From: Micromonospora cathayae
GTDB lineage: Bacteria; Actinomycetota; Actinomycetes; Mycobacteriales; Micromonosporaceae
Reading direction: 5' to 3'
NCBI RefSeq assembly: GCF_028993575.1
Contig: NZ_CP118615.1
Coordinates: forward strand, 5,981,001 to 6,045,000
DNA: 64,000 nt
Below, one piece after another: positions 8,890-17,906 of the stretch. The notes under the pieces are model-generated. The model did no database searches. It was given only the letters and a program-made list of their open reading frames with translations, and was not told the origin of the DNA. The translations under genes and the position numbers were made by a program. Numbering within the stretch: the first letter of the stretch is position 1; each line of letters starts with the position of its first letter.

Positions 8890-9842
8890 CGCCTGCCCCC
8901 GGCAGCGCACCGCCCGGACGGCAGGCGACCCGGTCGTCGACGGCATCCGTGCGGCCCCACCGGAACCGGTGGGGCCGCACGGCCCGGTGGGCCGGCTGGT
9001 GGTGGGTGCTGCCCGCGCTGCTGATGTACGCCGTCTTCGTGCTGCGCCCGCTGGCGCTGACCTTCCAGTACTCGCTCTACCACTGGAACGGCATCGGGGT
9101 GGCCCGCTGGGCGGGCCTGGACAACTACCTGACCGTCTTCACCGACCGCGACCTGTTGAAGATCATCACGAACGCCTTCGTGCTGATCGTCTTCTTCAGC
9201 TTCGTCCCGGTCGCGCTCGGGTTGCTGGTCGCCAGCCTGGTCCGCCGGATCACCACCGGGACGTTCGGCACCGTCGTCCGGACCATCCTGTTCCTGCCGC
9301 AGGTGATCCCGCTGGTCGCGGCCGGCATCGCCTGGAGCTGGCTGCTCTCCTCCAACGGCCTGGTCAACCAGGTGCTCCGCGCGGTCGGCCTGGACGGTCT
9401 CACCCGCTCCTGGCTCGGCGACTTCGACACCGCACTGCCCTCGGTCGGCATGATCGGCGCCTGGGTGATGCTCGGCCTCTGCACCATCCTGCTGGTCACC
9501 GGCATGAGCAAGATCGACCCGGCGCTGTACGAGGCGGCCCGGATCGACGGCGCCGGACCGGTACGCGAGTTCTTCGCGGTCACCCTGCCCAGCCTGCGCC
9601 AGGAGATCGGGGTCTGCCTCACGGTGACCGTGATCGCGGCGCTGGCCAGCTTCGACATCGTCTACATCTCCACCAGCGGCGGCCCCGGCATCCAGACCAC
9701 CGTGCCCGGCCTGGAGATCTACCGGCTGGCGTTCTCCCAGCGCCAGGTCGGACTCGCCTCGGCCCTGGCCGTCGTCCTCATGCTGCTGGTCCTGGCCTGC
9801 GTACTGCCCATCCAACGGCTGACCCGGGAGGACAGGGGATGA
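8886..9842 (+). CDS. ABC sugar importer permease (MalF type)
   Basis: Inner-membrane subunit of 318 residues with about six transmembrane helices, the first at WWWVLPALLMYAVFVL. The EAA loop that contacts the ATPase reads YEAARIDGAGPVREFFAVTLP. It begins at an ATG overlapping the binding-protein stop and ends overlapping the next permease, so the three are translationally coupled. The N-terminal 40 residues are Pro/Arg/Ser-rich and cytosolic. Confidence 0.93.
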   Translation: MTPAPGSAPPGRQATRSSTASVRPHRNRWGRTARWAGWWWVLPALLMYAVFVLRPLALTFQYSLYHWNGIGVARWAGLDNYLTVFTDRDLLKIITNAFVLIVFFSFVPVALGLLVASLVRRITTGTFGTVVRTILFLPQVIPLVAAGIAWSWLLSSNGLVNQVLRAVGLDGLTRSWLGDFDTALPSVGMIGAWVMLGLCTILLVTGMSKIDPALYEAARIDGAGPVREFFAVTLPSLRQEIGVCLTVTVIAALASFDIVYISTSGGPGIQTTVPGLEIYRLAFSQRQVGLASALAVVLMLLVLACVLPIQRLTREDRG

Positions 9843-10663
9843 ACCTGAGCCGACGCGAACACCTGACCGGGCGCGTCTTCCTGATCGCCCTGGTCGTCGT
9901 CACACTCCTGCCGTTCGTGAGCATGCTGTCGGCGGCGCTGCAGCCACGCGGTACGGTCCCCACCGGCCTGACCTGGCCCAGCGACCCGCAGTGGGGCAAC
10001 TTCGTCGACGCGTTCACCGCCGCGAACATGGCCGCGCTGCTGCGGTCCAGCCTGCTCATCATCGTCGGGGTCGTGCCGATCTCCGTGGTCATCGCCACCA
10101 TGGCCGGCTTCGGCCTCGGTCACCTGCGGGTGCCCGGCGGCCGGATCGCGTTCGCGCTGCTGCTGCTCGGCCTGACCCTGCCGTTCGAAGCCGTGATCAC
10201 CCCGATCTACTACCAGATGCGTGACTTCGGCCTGCTCAACACCCGCTGGGCGATCATCCTGCCGCTCGTCGGGCTCTACATGCCGTTCGCCGTGTACTGG
10301 ATGCGGGCCCACTTCGTCAGCGTGCCGCCCGAACTCTCCGAGGCCGCGCGGACCGACGGCAGCAACACCTGGCAGCTGTTCTGGCGGATCCAGGTGCCGC
10401 TGGCCCGACCGGCCATCGCCTCCCTGACCATCCTGCTGTTCCTCTGGACCTGGAACCAGTTCCTGCTCGCCATCGTCCTCGTCGACGACGCCACCAAACG
10501 CACCATGGCCGGCGCGCTCGGCGCGTTCCAGGGCCAGTGGGGCACCGACCTGGTGCTGCTCTGCGCCGGGTCGCTGCTCATCCTGACCCCCACCCTCGTG
10601 GTCTTCCTGATCTTCCAACGCCAGTTCATCAAGGCACTGCTCCAGGGCTCGGTGAAGGGTTAA
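9839..10663 (+). CDS. ABC sugar importer permease (MalG type)
   Basis: Second membrane subunit of 274 residues with six predicted helices and the EAA loop SEAARTDGSNTWQLFWRIQVP. It forms the heterodimeric channel with the preceding permease. The start ATG overlaps the preceding TGA, and the stop lies 3 bases before the serine hydrolase gene. Confidence 0.93.
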   Translation: MNLSRREHLTGRVFLIALVVVTLLPFVSMLSAALQPRGTVPTGLTWPSDPQWGNFVDAFTAANMAALLRSSLLIIVGVVPISVVIATMAGFGLGHLRVPGGRIAFALLLLGLTLPFEAVITPIYYQMRDFGLLNTRWAIILPLVGLYMPFAVYWMRAHFVSVPPELSEAARTDGSNTWQLFWRIQVPLARPAIASLTILLFLWTWNQFLLAIVLVDDATKRTMAGALGAFQGQWGTDLVLLCAGSLLILTPTLVVFLIFQRQFIKALLQGSVKG

Positions 10664-10666
10664 CCG

Positions 10667-11824
10667 ATGTCGACCCACCCCAGCATCCACGGCGACGTCG
10701 CCGACGGGTTCGGCCACGTCGCCGACGTGTTCACCGACAACTTCGCCACCCGCGGCGAGGTCGGCGCGGCGGTCACCGTCTACGTCGGCGGCCGCAAGGT
10801 CGTCGACCTGTACGGCGGGACCGCCGACGCCCGGTCCGGACGGCCCTGGACCGCCGACACCCCCGCCGTGGTCTTCTCCTGCACCAAGGGGATCCTGGCG
10901 ATCTGCGCGTACCTGCTGGTCCAGCAGGGCCGGCTGGACCTGGACACGCCGGTCACCCGCTACTGGCCCGAGTTCGGCCGCCACGGCAAGCAGGACGTCC
11001 CGGTCCGCTGGCTCCTCACCCACCGGGCCGGGCTGCCCGCGCTCGACCGGCCCCTCACCCTCGCCGACGTGCTCGCCTGGACCCCGGTGATCGAGGCCAT
11101 CGAGGACCAGCGCCCACTGTGGCGACCCGGCACGGCACACGGCTACCACCCGATGACCTACGGCTGGCTGGTCGGCGAGGTGATCCGCCGGATCACCGGG
11201 CAACCGCCCGGGGAGTTCCTCCAGGACTCGCTGGCCGTCCCACTCGGTCTGCGTACCTGGCTCGGACTGCCGGACGCCGAGCGGGACACCGTCGCCTGGA
11301 CCCTCGCCCCACCGGCCGAACCCGGCATCCCCGTCGACCCGGTCGCCGAACGCGGCCTCACCATGAACGGTGCCTTCGCGTTCCCCGCCGACGAGCAGGG
11401 CCTGGTCAGCTTCAACGACCCCAGCATCCGGGCCGCCGGCATACCGGGGGCCGGCGCGGTCAGCACCGCCGACGGCCTCGCCCGCCTCTACGCCGCCTGC
11501 GTGTCCCCGGTGAACGGTCCCCGCCTGCTCACCGCCGCGACCGTCGACGACGCGACCACCGTCCGGTCCCGGGGCCAGCAGCGGTACGGCCCGCCCGACA
11601 CCGGGCAGCGCTGGGGCACCGGCTTCCTCCTGCACTCCCCGCCGGCCCGGCCGCTGCTCGGCGACCGGAGCTTCGGCCACGACGGCGCGGGCGGGCACCT
11701 CGCGTTCGGCGACGACACCCACCAGGTGGGCTTCGGGTACGTCGTCAACCAGATGGGCGGCCCCGACGACGACCGCGCCAACCGGCTGACCGCAGCCGTG
11801 CACACCTGCCTGACCGACCGGTAG
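10667..11824 (+). CDS. serine hydrolase of the beta-lactamase class C / EstB family
   Basis: Serine-dependent hydrolase of 385 residues in the beta-lactamase-like fold used by esterases and peptidases. The nucleophile motif SCTK (SxxK) is near residue 70, a Tyr motif GYHPMTYGW follows near residue 160, and FGHDGAGG near the C-terminus replaces the KTG motif. There is no signal peptide, so it is probably cytosolic. It begins 3 bases after the permease stop, in the same operon. Its job with an imported sugar is inferred only, perhaps removal of an ester substituent. Confidence 0.8.
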   Translation: MSTHPSIHGDVADGFGHVADVFTDNFATRGEVGAAVTVYVGGRKVVDLYGGTADARSGRPWTADTPAVVFSCTKGILAICAYLLVQQGRLDLDTPVTRYWPEFGRHGKQDVPVRWLLTHRAGLPALDRPLTLADVLAWTPVIEAIEDQRPLWRPGTAHGYHPMTYGWLVGEVIRRITGQPPGEFLQDSLAVPLGLRTWLGLPDAERDTVAWTLAPPAEPGIPVDPVAERGLTMNGAFAFPADEQGLVSFNDPSIRAAGIPGAGAVSTADGLARLYAACVSPVNGPRLLTAATVDDATTVRSRGQQRYGPPDTGQRWGTGFLLHSPPARPLLGDRSFGHDGAGGHLAFGDDTHQVGFGYVVNQMGGPDDDRANRLTAAVHTCLTDR

Positions 11825-11883
11825 CCGGCCGCCCTCGATCAACCGTGTCCGAACAACAGACCTACTCGAAGGAGTGTGCTCAG

Positions 11884-13767
11884 ATGGGGAAAGCGATCGG
11901 AAGACGCAGGTTCACGCGTACGGTCTCGTTGCTCGCGTTCATGTCGCTCGGCGCAGGTGCCGTCGTCTTCCCGCCGGCCGCCGTCGCCGCCGAGCCCCCG
12001 GTCGTGGAAGGCGCGACCGTCACGGCGGATCCCCAGTCGCCGACCGGATACACCGCCACGTTCGTCTACCGCAATCCGAACGCCACGCAGGTCCGTCTCG
12101 CCGGGGACCTGACCCTGCTCGACCTCGGCACCGGCAACACCCGGTACCAGCCGGAGGCGTGGCAGCCGGGGCGGTACCACGCCGGAGGTACCGAGTTCCT
12201 CAGGGACATGACCCGGGACGCGAACGGATACTGGTCGGTCTCGGTCCCGCTGCACGCCGGCGGCCTCAGCTACTGGTACCGGGTCTGGGACCCGACCCGG
12301 GGCTGGGTGAACAAGCGCATCTGGGATCCCGCCTCGACGAACCCCCGACCCCCGGGTGAGTCCTCGTTCCGGGTCAGGAACAACGACGTTCTCGACGCCG
12401 TGTACGTGCCGTACGCCGAGAAGCAGAACGATCCGGTGCTGAAGAGGCGCGCGGAGTACGAACTGCCGGTGGCGGACCCGGCGAAGCGGGGCACCGTCCG
12501 GTACGTCCCCTACACCACCATCCTCGGCGACAGCGGCCACCACCTCGGCGTCTACCTGCCGGCCGGCTACGACGCCGACCGGGCCGAGCCGTACAAGGTG
12601 GTGTACCTCGCCCACGGCATCTTCGGTGACGAGACCGACTTCATGGTCCCGGCGAACGTCCCGAACATCCTGGACAACATGACCGCGAGAGGCGAGATCG
12701 AGCCGACGGTGGTCGTCACCATGGGGAACCACTTCACGGGCACCAGCCTCGGCTTCGCCTCCTACAACCAGACCAACGCCGCCGACAACCTGGTCCGGAC
12801 GATCCTCCCGCTCATCGAGCAGAACTACCACGTCTCGACCGAGCGGGCGGGACGCGCCTACGCCGGGTTCTCGTACGGCGGGATGACGGGGGCCCACGTC
12901 ATCAGGGGCTACCCGACCACGTTCTCGTTCTACGGACACTTCTCCGGCAACCCGTCGCTCAGCACCCAGGACTACGACAACGTCGCGGCCGCGGTCGGGG
13001 ACGACGACCTCTTCGTGTTCCTCGGCAACGGTGTCTTCGAGGGCAACCTCAACGTCCAGAACGGCATCGCGGACAACTTCCGGGCCCGCGGGTACCGCGC
13101 CGCGACGACCCAGGTTCCCGGCGCGCACGACGGGATGACGGCGAGCCAGCTGTTCACGATCTTCGCCCGGGACCACCTGTGGACGGGCGTCGACTCCGTG
13201 TCGGTGACGCCCGCGTCCGTGGACCTGACCCGGGGCTGGAACTGGGACAGGCAGTTCGGGGCCCGGGTGACGACCAACGCGGGGGTGAGCCCGGCGGTGA
13301 CGTGGTCGGTCGAGGGGGCGAACTCGGCGGGCACCACCGTCTCCGCGACCGGTCTGCTCTCGGTGGCCGCTGACGAGACCGCGTCGTCGCTCACGGTCGT
13401 GGCGACGTCGGTGGTCGACCCGACCAAGGCCGGCCGGGCCCGGGTCACCCTGACGCCGGCGGGCACGGCAGCAGTCGTGGTCAAGGCGAAAGCCGCACCC
13501 GCGTCGATCGTCGGTGGTGGCGTGTTCACGCTGGACGTGGACGTGCGGGCACAGTCCCGGCACCGGAAGGCTCCGACGGTGACCGGTGAGATCGCTGTCT
13601 CCTTCGGCGGCACCACGCAGGTGGTTCCGCTGACCGGCGGCTCGGCCGTGGTCTCCCTGCCGACCGCCGGGCTGCCGGCCGGGGTGTACCCGGTCCACGT
13701 CGCCTACTCGGGTGACCCGACCTACGCGGCCGACGACGCGGTGCACCAGCGACTGCGGGTTCGGTAG
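11884..13767 (+). CDS. secreted esterase with E-set N-domain and C-terminal Ig-like repeats
   Basis: Secreted esterase of 627 residues. A signal peptide (residues 1-35) is followed by an E-set/CBM48-like domain (residues about 40-160, ending with WDPTRGWVNKRIWDP). The esterase domain, of the feruloyl-esterase / esterase D family, has the nucleophile elbow GFSYGG near residue 340 and a late GAHDG histidine. The C-terminal 190 residues hold a BIG2-like domain (SVTPASVDLTRGWNW...) and an Ig-like repeat ending in SGDPTYA. AAGGAG lies 9 bases before ATG 11884. It probably cleaves ester-linked groups from plant polysaccharide, which is inference from the family. Confidence 0.82.
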   Translation: MGKAIGRRRFTRTVSLLAFMSLGAGAVVFPPAAVAAEPPVVEGATVTADPQSPTGYTATFVYRNPNATQVRLAGDLTLLDLGTGNTRYQPEAWQPGRYHAGGTEFLRDMTRDANGYWSVSVPLHAGGLSYWYRVWDPTRGWVNKRIWDPASTNPRPPGESSFRVRNNDVLDAVYVPYAEKQNDPVLKRRAEYELPVADPAKRGTVRYVPYTTILGDSGHHLGVYLPAGYDADRAEPYKVVYLAHGIFGDETDFMVPANVPNILDNMTARGEIEPTVVVTMGNHFTGTSLGFASYNQTNAADNLVRTILPLIEQNYHVSTERAGRAYAGFSYGGMTGAHVIRGYPTTFSFYGHFSGNPSLSTQDYDNVAAAVGDDDLFVFLGNGVFEGNLNVQNGIADNFRARGYRAATTQVPGAHDGMTASQLFTIFARDHLWTGVDSVSVTPASVDLTRGWNWDRQFGARVTTNAGVSPAVTWSVEGANSAGTTVSATGLLSVAADETASSLTVVATSVVDPTKAGRARVTLTPAGTAAVVVKAKAAPASIVGGGVFTLDVDVRAQSRHRKAPTVTGEIAVSFGGTTQVVPLTGGSAVVSLPTAGLPAGVYPVHVAYSGDPTYAADDAVHQRLRVR

Positions 13768-13881
13768 CCACCGCGCCAGGTGGGCCGGCCACGTCCCGTC
13801 GTCGGCCCACCCGGCGCGCCGCCAGGCGATGCGGTTGCCGCCCGGCGTCGTCGCCTCGGACGGCCCCGGCGGCGAGGGCTG

Positions 13882-14208
13882 GTGCTGGCCCGGTCGCTGC
13901 TGGACCGGTGGGTGCGGCAGGTCGACCGGCGGGCCGGGGCGACCCTGTCGCGACGGGCGGCCCACCCGGTCCGGCTCGGCTGGCGCACCGTGCTCGGCTG
14001 GCCGCGTGCCGCGTTCGCGGTCACCACCTTCGCGGGCGCGGTGGCGTTGGCGATCGCCGCCCTGCCCCGACCGGACTCCACCACGAGGTATGCGGCGGTC
14101 GTCCTGCTCATCGTCCTGAGCGTCGTCGCGCTCGCCGTGATCAACGCGCGGACCGCGCGCAGCGGCATGGTGGCACGGCAGGCCACGAGCACCCGGCGAA
14201 CCGGATGA
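13882..14208 (+). CDS. small two-helix membrane protein coupled to GntR regulator
   Basis: Short protein of 108 residues with two predicted membrane helices (AAFAVTTFAGAVALAIAAL and YAAVVLLIVLSVVALAVI). No family is recognised. GTG 13882 is preferred because a purine-rich GGCGAGGG precedes it and the frame upstream is Arg/Pro-rich; GTG 13780 is possible. Its stop overlaps the GntR start, so the pair is co-expressed. Such membrane proteins are commonly paired with YtrA-type regulators. Confidence 0.55.
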   Translation: MLARSLLDRWVRQVDRRAGATLSRRAAHPVRLGWRTVLGWPRAAFAVTTFAGAVALAIAALPRPDSTTRYAAVVLLIVLSVVALAVINARTARSGMVARQATSTRRTG

Positions 14209-14597
14209 TCGTCATCGACTCGATGTCGCCCGTCCCGCCGTTCGAGCAGCTCCGCGCCCAGCTCGCCCAGCAGATCCAGGACCGCACGCTGGCCGTGGGC
14301 ACCCGGCTGCCGACCATCCGCCGGCTGGCCGCAGACCTCGGACTGGCCGTCAACACCGTCGGCCGAGCCTACCGGGAGCTGGAGGAGGCAGGGTTGATCG
14401 AGACCCGCGGGTCGGCCGGCTCGTTCGTGTCCGCAGCCGGCGGGAAGGGGCGCGAACGGGCAAGCCGGGCCGCCGCCGAGTACGCCGCCGTCGTCGCCAG
14501 CGTCGGCCTCGATGCCGACGAGGCCCTCCGCATCGTCCAGGCGGCTCTGACCAGGGGCATCGCCCTGTCCCCCGGCACACCCGAGGCCGAAGCGTGA
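14205..14597 (+). CDS. GntR-family regulator, YtrA subfamily
   Basis: DNA-binding protein of 130 residues. A winged HTH covers residues about 10-75 (PPFEQLRAQLAQQI, RLPTIRRLAADLGLAVNTV, ELEEAGLIETRG). A short C-terminal tail follows instead of a ligand-binding domain, as in the YtrA subfamily. It starts inside the stop of the preceding membrane-protein gene. YtrA regulators normally control their own operon and cell-envelope or transport genes. Confidence 0.88.
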   Translation: MIVIDSMSPVPPFEQLRAQLAQQIQDRTLAVGTRLPTIRRLAADLGLAVNTVGRAYRELEEAGLIETRGSAGSFVSAAGGKGRERASRAAAEYAAVVASVGLDADEALRIVQAALTRGIALSPGTPEAEA

Positions 14598-14746
14598 ACT
14601 GGCCGCGCCCGGGGGCCGCCCGGGGCTGCCCAGCCAGGCGACGGGGGTGACATCCGGTGGTCCGTGCCCCCGCCCTGACGCCGTCCCCGCATAGACGGCC
14701 GGTGTTACGTTGAAGCGTCCACTTGCGATGGTTGCCGGAGGTGTGC

Positions 14747-15424
14747 ATGGCTGAGACTGCCGGACGGGTGCTGCCGGTCTATCTGGTGGCGGACGAGTCC
14801 GTCTCCATGACCCCGGTCGTGGACGAACTGAACGCGGGACTGCGGTCGCTGCACGACGCCCTGCTGCGCGAGCCCCTCGCGGCGGCCAAGGTCCGCTTCT
14901 CGATCGTCGGCTTCTCCGAGGACGTGATCGTCCATTCGGCGCTGTCCGACCTGCGCAACGAGACGGCGCTGCCGCAGCTGTCGGTGCGGGCCGGGACCGC
15001 CTACGGCGCCGCGTTCAGCCTGCTGGTCGATCGGATCCCGGCCGATGTGCGGGCCCTCAAGCGGGAGGGCTTCGCGGTCCATCGGCCGGCGGTGTTCTTC
15101 CTCAGCGACGGGCAACCGACCGATCCGGGCGAGTGGGAGCCGGTCTATGCCGAGTTGATCGATCGGGAGCGCACACCGACCGCGCCGAACATCATCGCCT
15201 GTGGCATCGGTGACGCGCGTGCCGAGACGATCCTGCACGTGGCGACCCGGCCGGAGTTCGCGTTCGTGGCCACGCCGGGCGTGGAGGTGGGTTTCGCGAT
15301 CGCCGAGTTCTGCACCGCCCTGACCCGCAGCGTCATCAGGTCGGGGCAGGCCGTCGGCGGTGACACGGCAGAGCTTGTCGTGGAGCGGCCGGACAGCTTC
15401 CGGATGGCCGTGGACGTGGTGTGA
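14747..15424 (+). CDS. vWA-domain protein (TerY-like), first member of a vWA/PP2C/kinase triad
   Basis: Single von Willebrand A domain of 225 residues. The metal-ion site is recognisable as DESVSM (DxSxS) near residue 19, a Thr in RAGTAYGAAF near residue 83 and SDGQPTD near residue 118. It resembles TerY, the vWA protein of tellurite- and stress-linked loci. GGAGG lies 5 bases before ATG 14747. The stop overlaps the phosphatase start by 4 bases. The vWA protein, PP2C phosphatase and kinase form the arrangement known as the TerY-P triad, in which the vWA protein is thought to be the phosphorylation target. Confidence 0.88.
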   Translation: MAETAGRVLPVYLVADESVSMTPVVDELNAGLRSLHDALLREPLAAAKVRFSIVGFSEDVIVHSALSDLRNETALPQLSVRAGTAYGAAFSLLVDRIPADVRALKREGFAVHRPAVFFLSDGQPTDPGEWEPVYAELIDRERTPTAPNIIACGIGDARAETILHVATRPEFAFVATPGVEVGFAIAEFCTALTRSVIRSGQAVGGDTAELVVERPDSFRMAVDVV

Positions 15425-16275
15425 CCTTCGACTGGACGCCTCCGCTGATCGGGGCGACGGGCCCGGAGTCGCCGGCCCGCGCCCCGCAGACGCAGCCGTA
15501 CCGGCCGGACACGGTGATCGACGGCTGGGCGGCGGCCGGCTTCGAGGTGCGGGCGGCCTCGGTGCGTGGGCCCGGCCACCGGGCGTCCGGCGTACCCCGG
15601 CAGGATGATTTCGCGCTGGCCACGGTGGCCGATTCGGTGATCGCGGTGGTGGCCGACGGGGTCTCCAACGCCCCGCTGTCCCACCTGGGCGCCACCGTGG
15701 TGTGCCGGACGGTCGTCGACTATCTGCTGCGCGCCGACGCCGCGATCGACTGGCACGACCTGCTGCGCTGCGCGGGATGGGCGCTGGTGGAGTACGCCGG
15801 GCGGCAGCTGGGTGAAACCGATCCGCAGCGGGCCGAGACGCTGTTGGCCAGTACGGTGGTGGTCGCCCTCGTCCGGCCGGACGGCCCCGGTCGGGCCGTC
15901 GCCCAGCTGGTCCGGGTCGGCGACTCGGCCGCCTGGCGGGTCCGCGACGGCAGCTGGGAGCCGCTGTTCGCCGCCCTGTCCGACCCGCAGGACGAGCTGC
16001 TCCCGGACGGTGTCGCCGCCCTGCCCCGGGTGCCCGCCGAGGTCGACCCGGTGGAGGTGGCGATCGCCGAGGGCGAGGTGTTGGTGCTGGCCACCGATGG
16101 CTTCGCCGAGCCGTTCGGCCACGGCACCGGAGACCTCGGGCGGCTGTTCACCGACGGGCTGGCCACGCCGCCCCCGATGACCAGGCTCGCCTGGATGCTC
16201 GACTTCGCCGGCGGGTCGTGGGACGACGACCGCACCGTGCTGGCCGTCTGGCCGGTATCGCCCGCCCCGTCATGA
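15421..16275 (+). CDS. PP2C-type protein phosphatase of the triad
   Basis: Ser/Thr phosphatase of 284 residues. Metal-binding aspartates are visible in the order QDDF, VADGVS, LATDGFAEP and WDDDRTVL. There is no signal or membrane segment, so it is cytosolic. It overlaps the vWA gene upstream and the kinase gene downstream by 4 bases each. It would reverse phosphorylation done by the neighbouring kinase. Confidence 0.85.
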   Translation: MTFDWTPPLIGATGPESPARAPQTQPYRPDTVIDGWAAAGFEVRAASVRGPGHRASGVPRQDDFALATVADSVIAVVADGVSNAPLSHLGATVVCRTVVDYLLRADAAIDWHDLLRCAGWALVEYAGRQLGETDPQRAETLLASTVVVALVRPDGPGRAVAQLVRVGDSAAWRVRDGSWEPLFAALSDPQDELLPDGVAALPRVPAEVDPVEVAIAEGEVLVLATDGFAEPFGHGTGDLGRLFTDGLATPPPMTRLAWMLDFAGGSWDDDRTVLAVWPVSPAPS

Positions 16276-17906
16276 CCGGCCCGCTGCCGCCCGAGGTGAG
16301 CCTGTCCGCCCTCGGCCCGCGTACCCGCATCGGGGCTGGCGGTCAGGGCACCGTCTACGCCCTCGCCGAGGATCCGCGGTGGGTCTACAAGGAGTACGCG
16401 AGCCGGTTCGTCGACGACGTCGACGTCACCACGTTGAACCGCTTCGTCCGGCTCGCCGCCGAGGCCGGACCGGATGCGGACGCGTTGCTCGGTCTCGCCG
16501 CCTGGCCCACCGCGATCGTCCGCAAGCAGGGCGTGGTCCACGGGTTCCTGATGCCCCGGGTACCCGACCGGTTCCGGGTCCGGATCCAGCTGCCGGGCGG
16601 GCCGGACACCGTCCTGGCGCAGGTGCAGTATCTGCTGAACAGCGACGGCTATCTGCTCGACCGCGGGCTGCGCATCGACAACCGGATGCGCCTCGAGCTG
16701 CTGCGTGACACCGCCGAAGCGCTGACCCTGCTGCACCGGCTCGGCGTCTGCGTCGGTGACCTGTCGCCGAACAACCTGCTGTTCAGCCTCGACGCCCGGC
16801 CACGGTGCTACTTCATCGACTGTGACGCGATGCGCCTGGATGGCGACTCGGTGCTGGCGCAGGTCGAGACCCCCGAGTGGCACGTGCCGGACGCGGACGC
16901 CGAGGAACTGGCCACACCGGCCACCGACGCGTTCAAGTTCGGACTGCTCGCGGTCCGCCTGTTCGCAGGTGACCAGCAGACACGTGATCCGGACGCGGCC
17001 CGGCGGCGGCTCCACCGGGAGCTACGCGCTCTCGCCGGCAGGAGCCTCGACCCTGCTCCGGAACGCCGGCCGGCTCCGGAGCAGTGGTTGGACGCACTGG
17101 ACCGGAGCATCCGACGCACGCCACCGACGCCGCCGGCGGAACCGGTTGCTCCCTCGACGGGCCAGGAGCCGTACCGCCGGGAGCCGACGCGCCGGAACGC
17201 GTCACGGCAGAATCCGGTACGCCGGCTCGTCCCCGGGCCCGGGGCGGCCGTTCGCCAGCCGGTCGGCTGGGGCTGGGGGCTCGCCGTCGCGGTGATGGCC
17301 GCGGTGATGGTGCTGGTCGGCCTGATCAACGCCGACGACGACCCGTCGGGCACGGCCCCGTCCGCCCGGCAGAACCTGCCGACGACACGCTGGTGGGACG
17401 TCACCCGGCCGTCACCCTACCCCGGGTTGCCGACGACGATCCCGGGCCTGGTCCCACCCACCGGCGTCTCCGGAGCGGACCCCCGGTATCCCGGCCTGTC
17501 CCTGCCGACCTATCCCGACCTCGGGCGCCCGCCCCTCCTGCTCTGCCCCCTCACCGACGTCAGGGTGGGACGGGGCCTGAACCCGACGTCCGCCCGGACG
17601 AAAGCCGCCGTCCCCGCCGTCGACAGCTTCATCTGCTCGATCAACAACGAGACATCGCCGCTGGACGACGAGCGCGGCACCCAGGCCACCCGCGCCGCCA
17701 CGTTGATGAAGCACGGCCCGTTCGACGCCGCGACGATCATCGGTATCCGCACTGCCGGTGACGGTCCTCAGGTCAACGTGGTGTTCGAACCGGCCGGTGA
17801 CGGCTCGTCGTCCGGCTGCTGGCGTTCCCGGCTGACGCTCGCCGAGGACGGCGACGGACTGCGCGTCAGCGCGCTCTCCGCACCGGCCCGGGTCTCCTGT
17901 CCGTGA
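16272..17906 (+). CDS. membrane-anchored protein kinase-like protein of the triad
   Basis: Protein of 544 residues. The N-terminal 290 residues form a protein-kinase-like fold: glycine loop GAGGQGTVYAL, Lys in WVYKEY, catalytic loop GDLSPNNLLF and metal loop FIDCDAMRL. The canonical HRD and DFG motifs are replaced by VGD and DCD, while the catalytic Asp, Asn and metal Asp remain. This pattern is found in kinases of TerY-P-type triads. A Pro/Arg-rich linker leads to a helix at residues about 335-357 (GWGWGLAVAVMAAVMVL), then an extracytoplasmic part with four cysteines. Its last 138 bp overlap the opposite-strand gene. Confidence 0.82.
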   Translation: MTGPLPPEVSLSALGPRTRIGAGGQGTVYALAEDPRWVYKEYASRFVDDVDVTTLNRFVRLAAEAGPDADALLGLAAWPTAIVRKQGVVHGFLMPRVPDRFRVRIQLPGGPDTVLAQVQYLLNSDGYLLDRGLRIDNRMRLELLRDTAEALTLLHRLGVCVGDLSPNNLLFSLDARPRCYFIDCDAMRLDGDSVLAQVETPEWHVPDADAEELATPATDAFKFGLLAVRLFAGDQQTRDPDAARRRLHRELRALAGRSLDPAPERRPAPEQWLDALDRSIRRTPPTPPAEPVAPSTGQEPYRREPTRRNASRQNPVRRLVPGPGAAVRQPVGWGWGLAVAVMAAVMVLVGLINADDDPSGTAPSARQNLPTTRWWDVTRPSPYPGLPTTIPGLVPPTGVSGADPRYPGLSLPTYPDLGRPPLLLCPLTDVRVGRGLNPTSARTKAAVPAVDSFICSINNETSPLDDERGTQATRAATLMKHGPFDAATIIGIRTAGDGPQVNVVFEPAGDGSSSGCWRSRLTLAEDGDGLRVSALSAPARVSCP

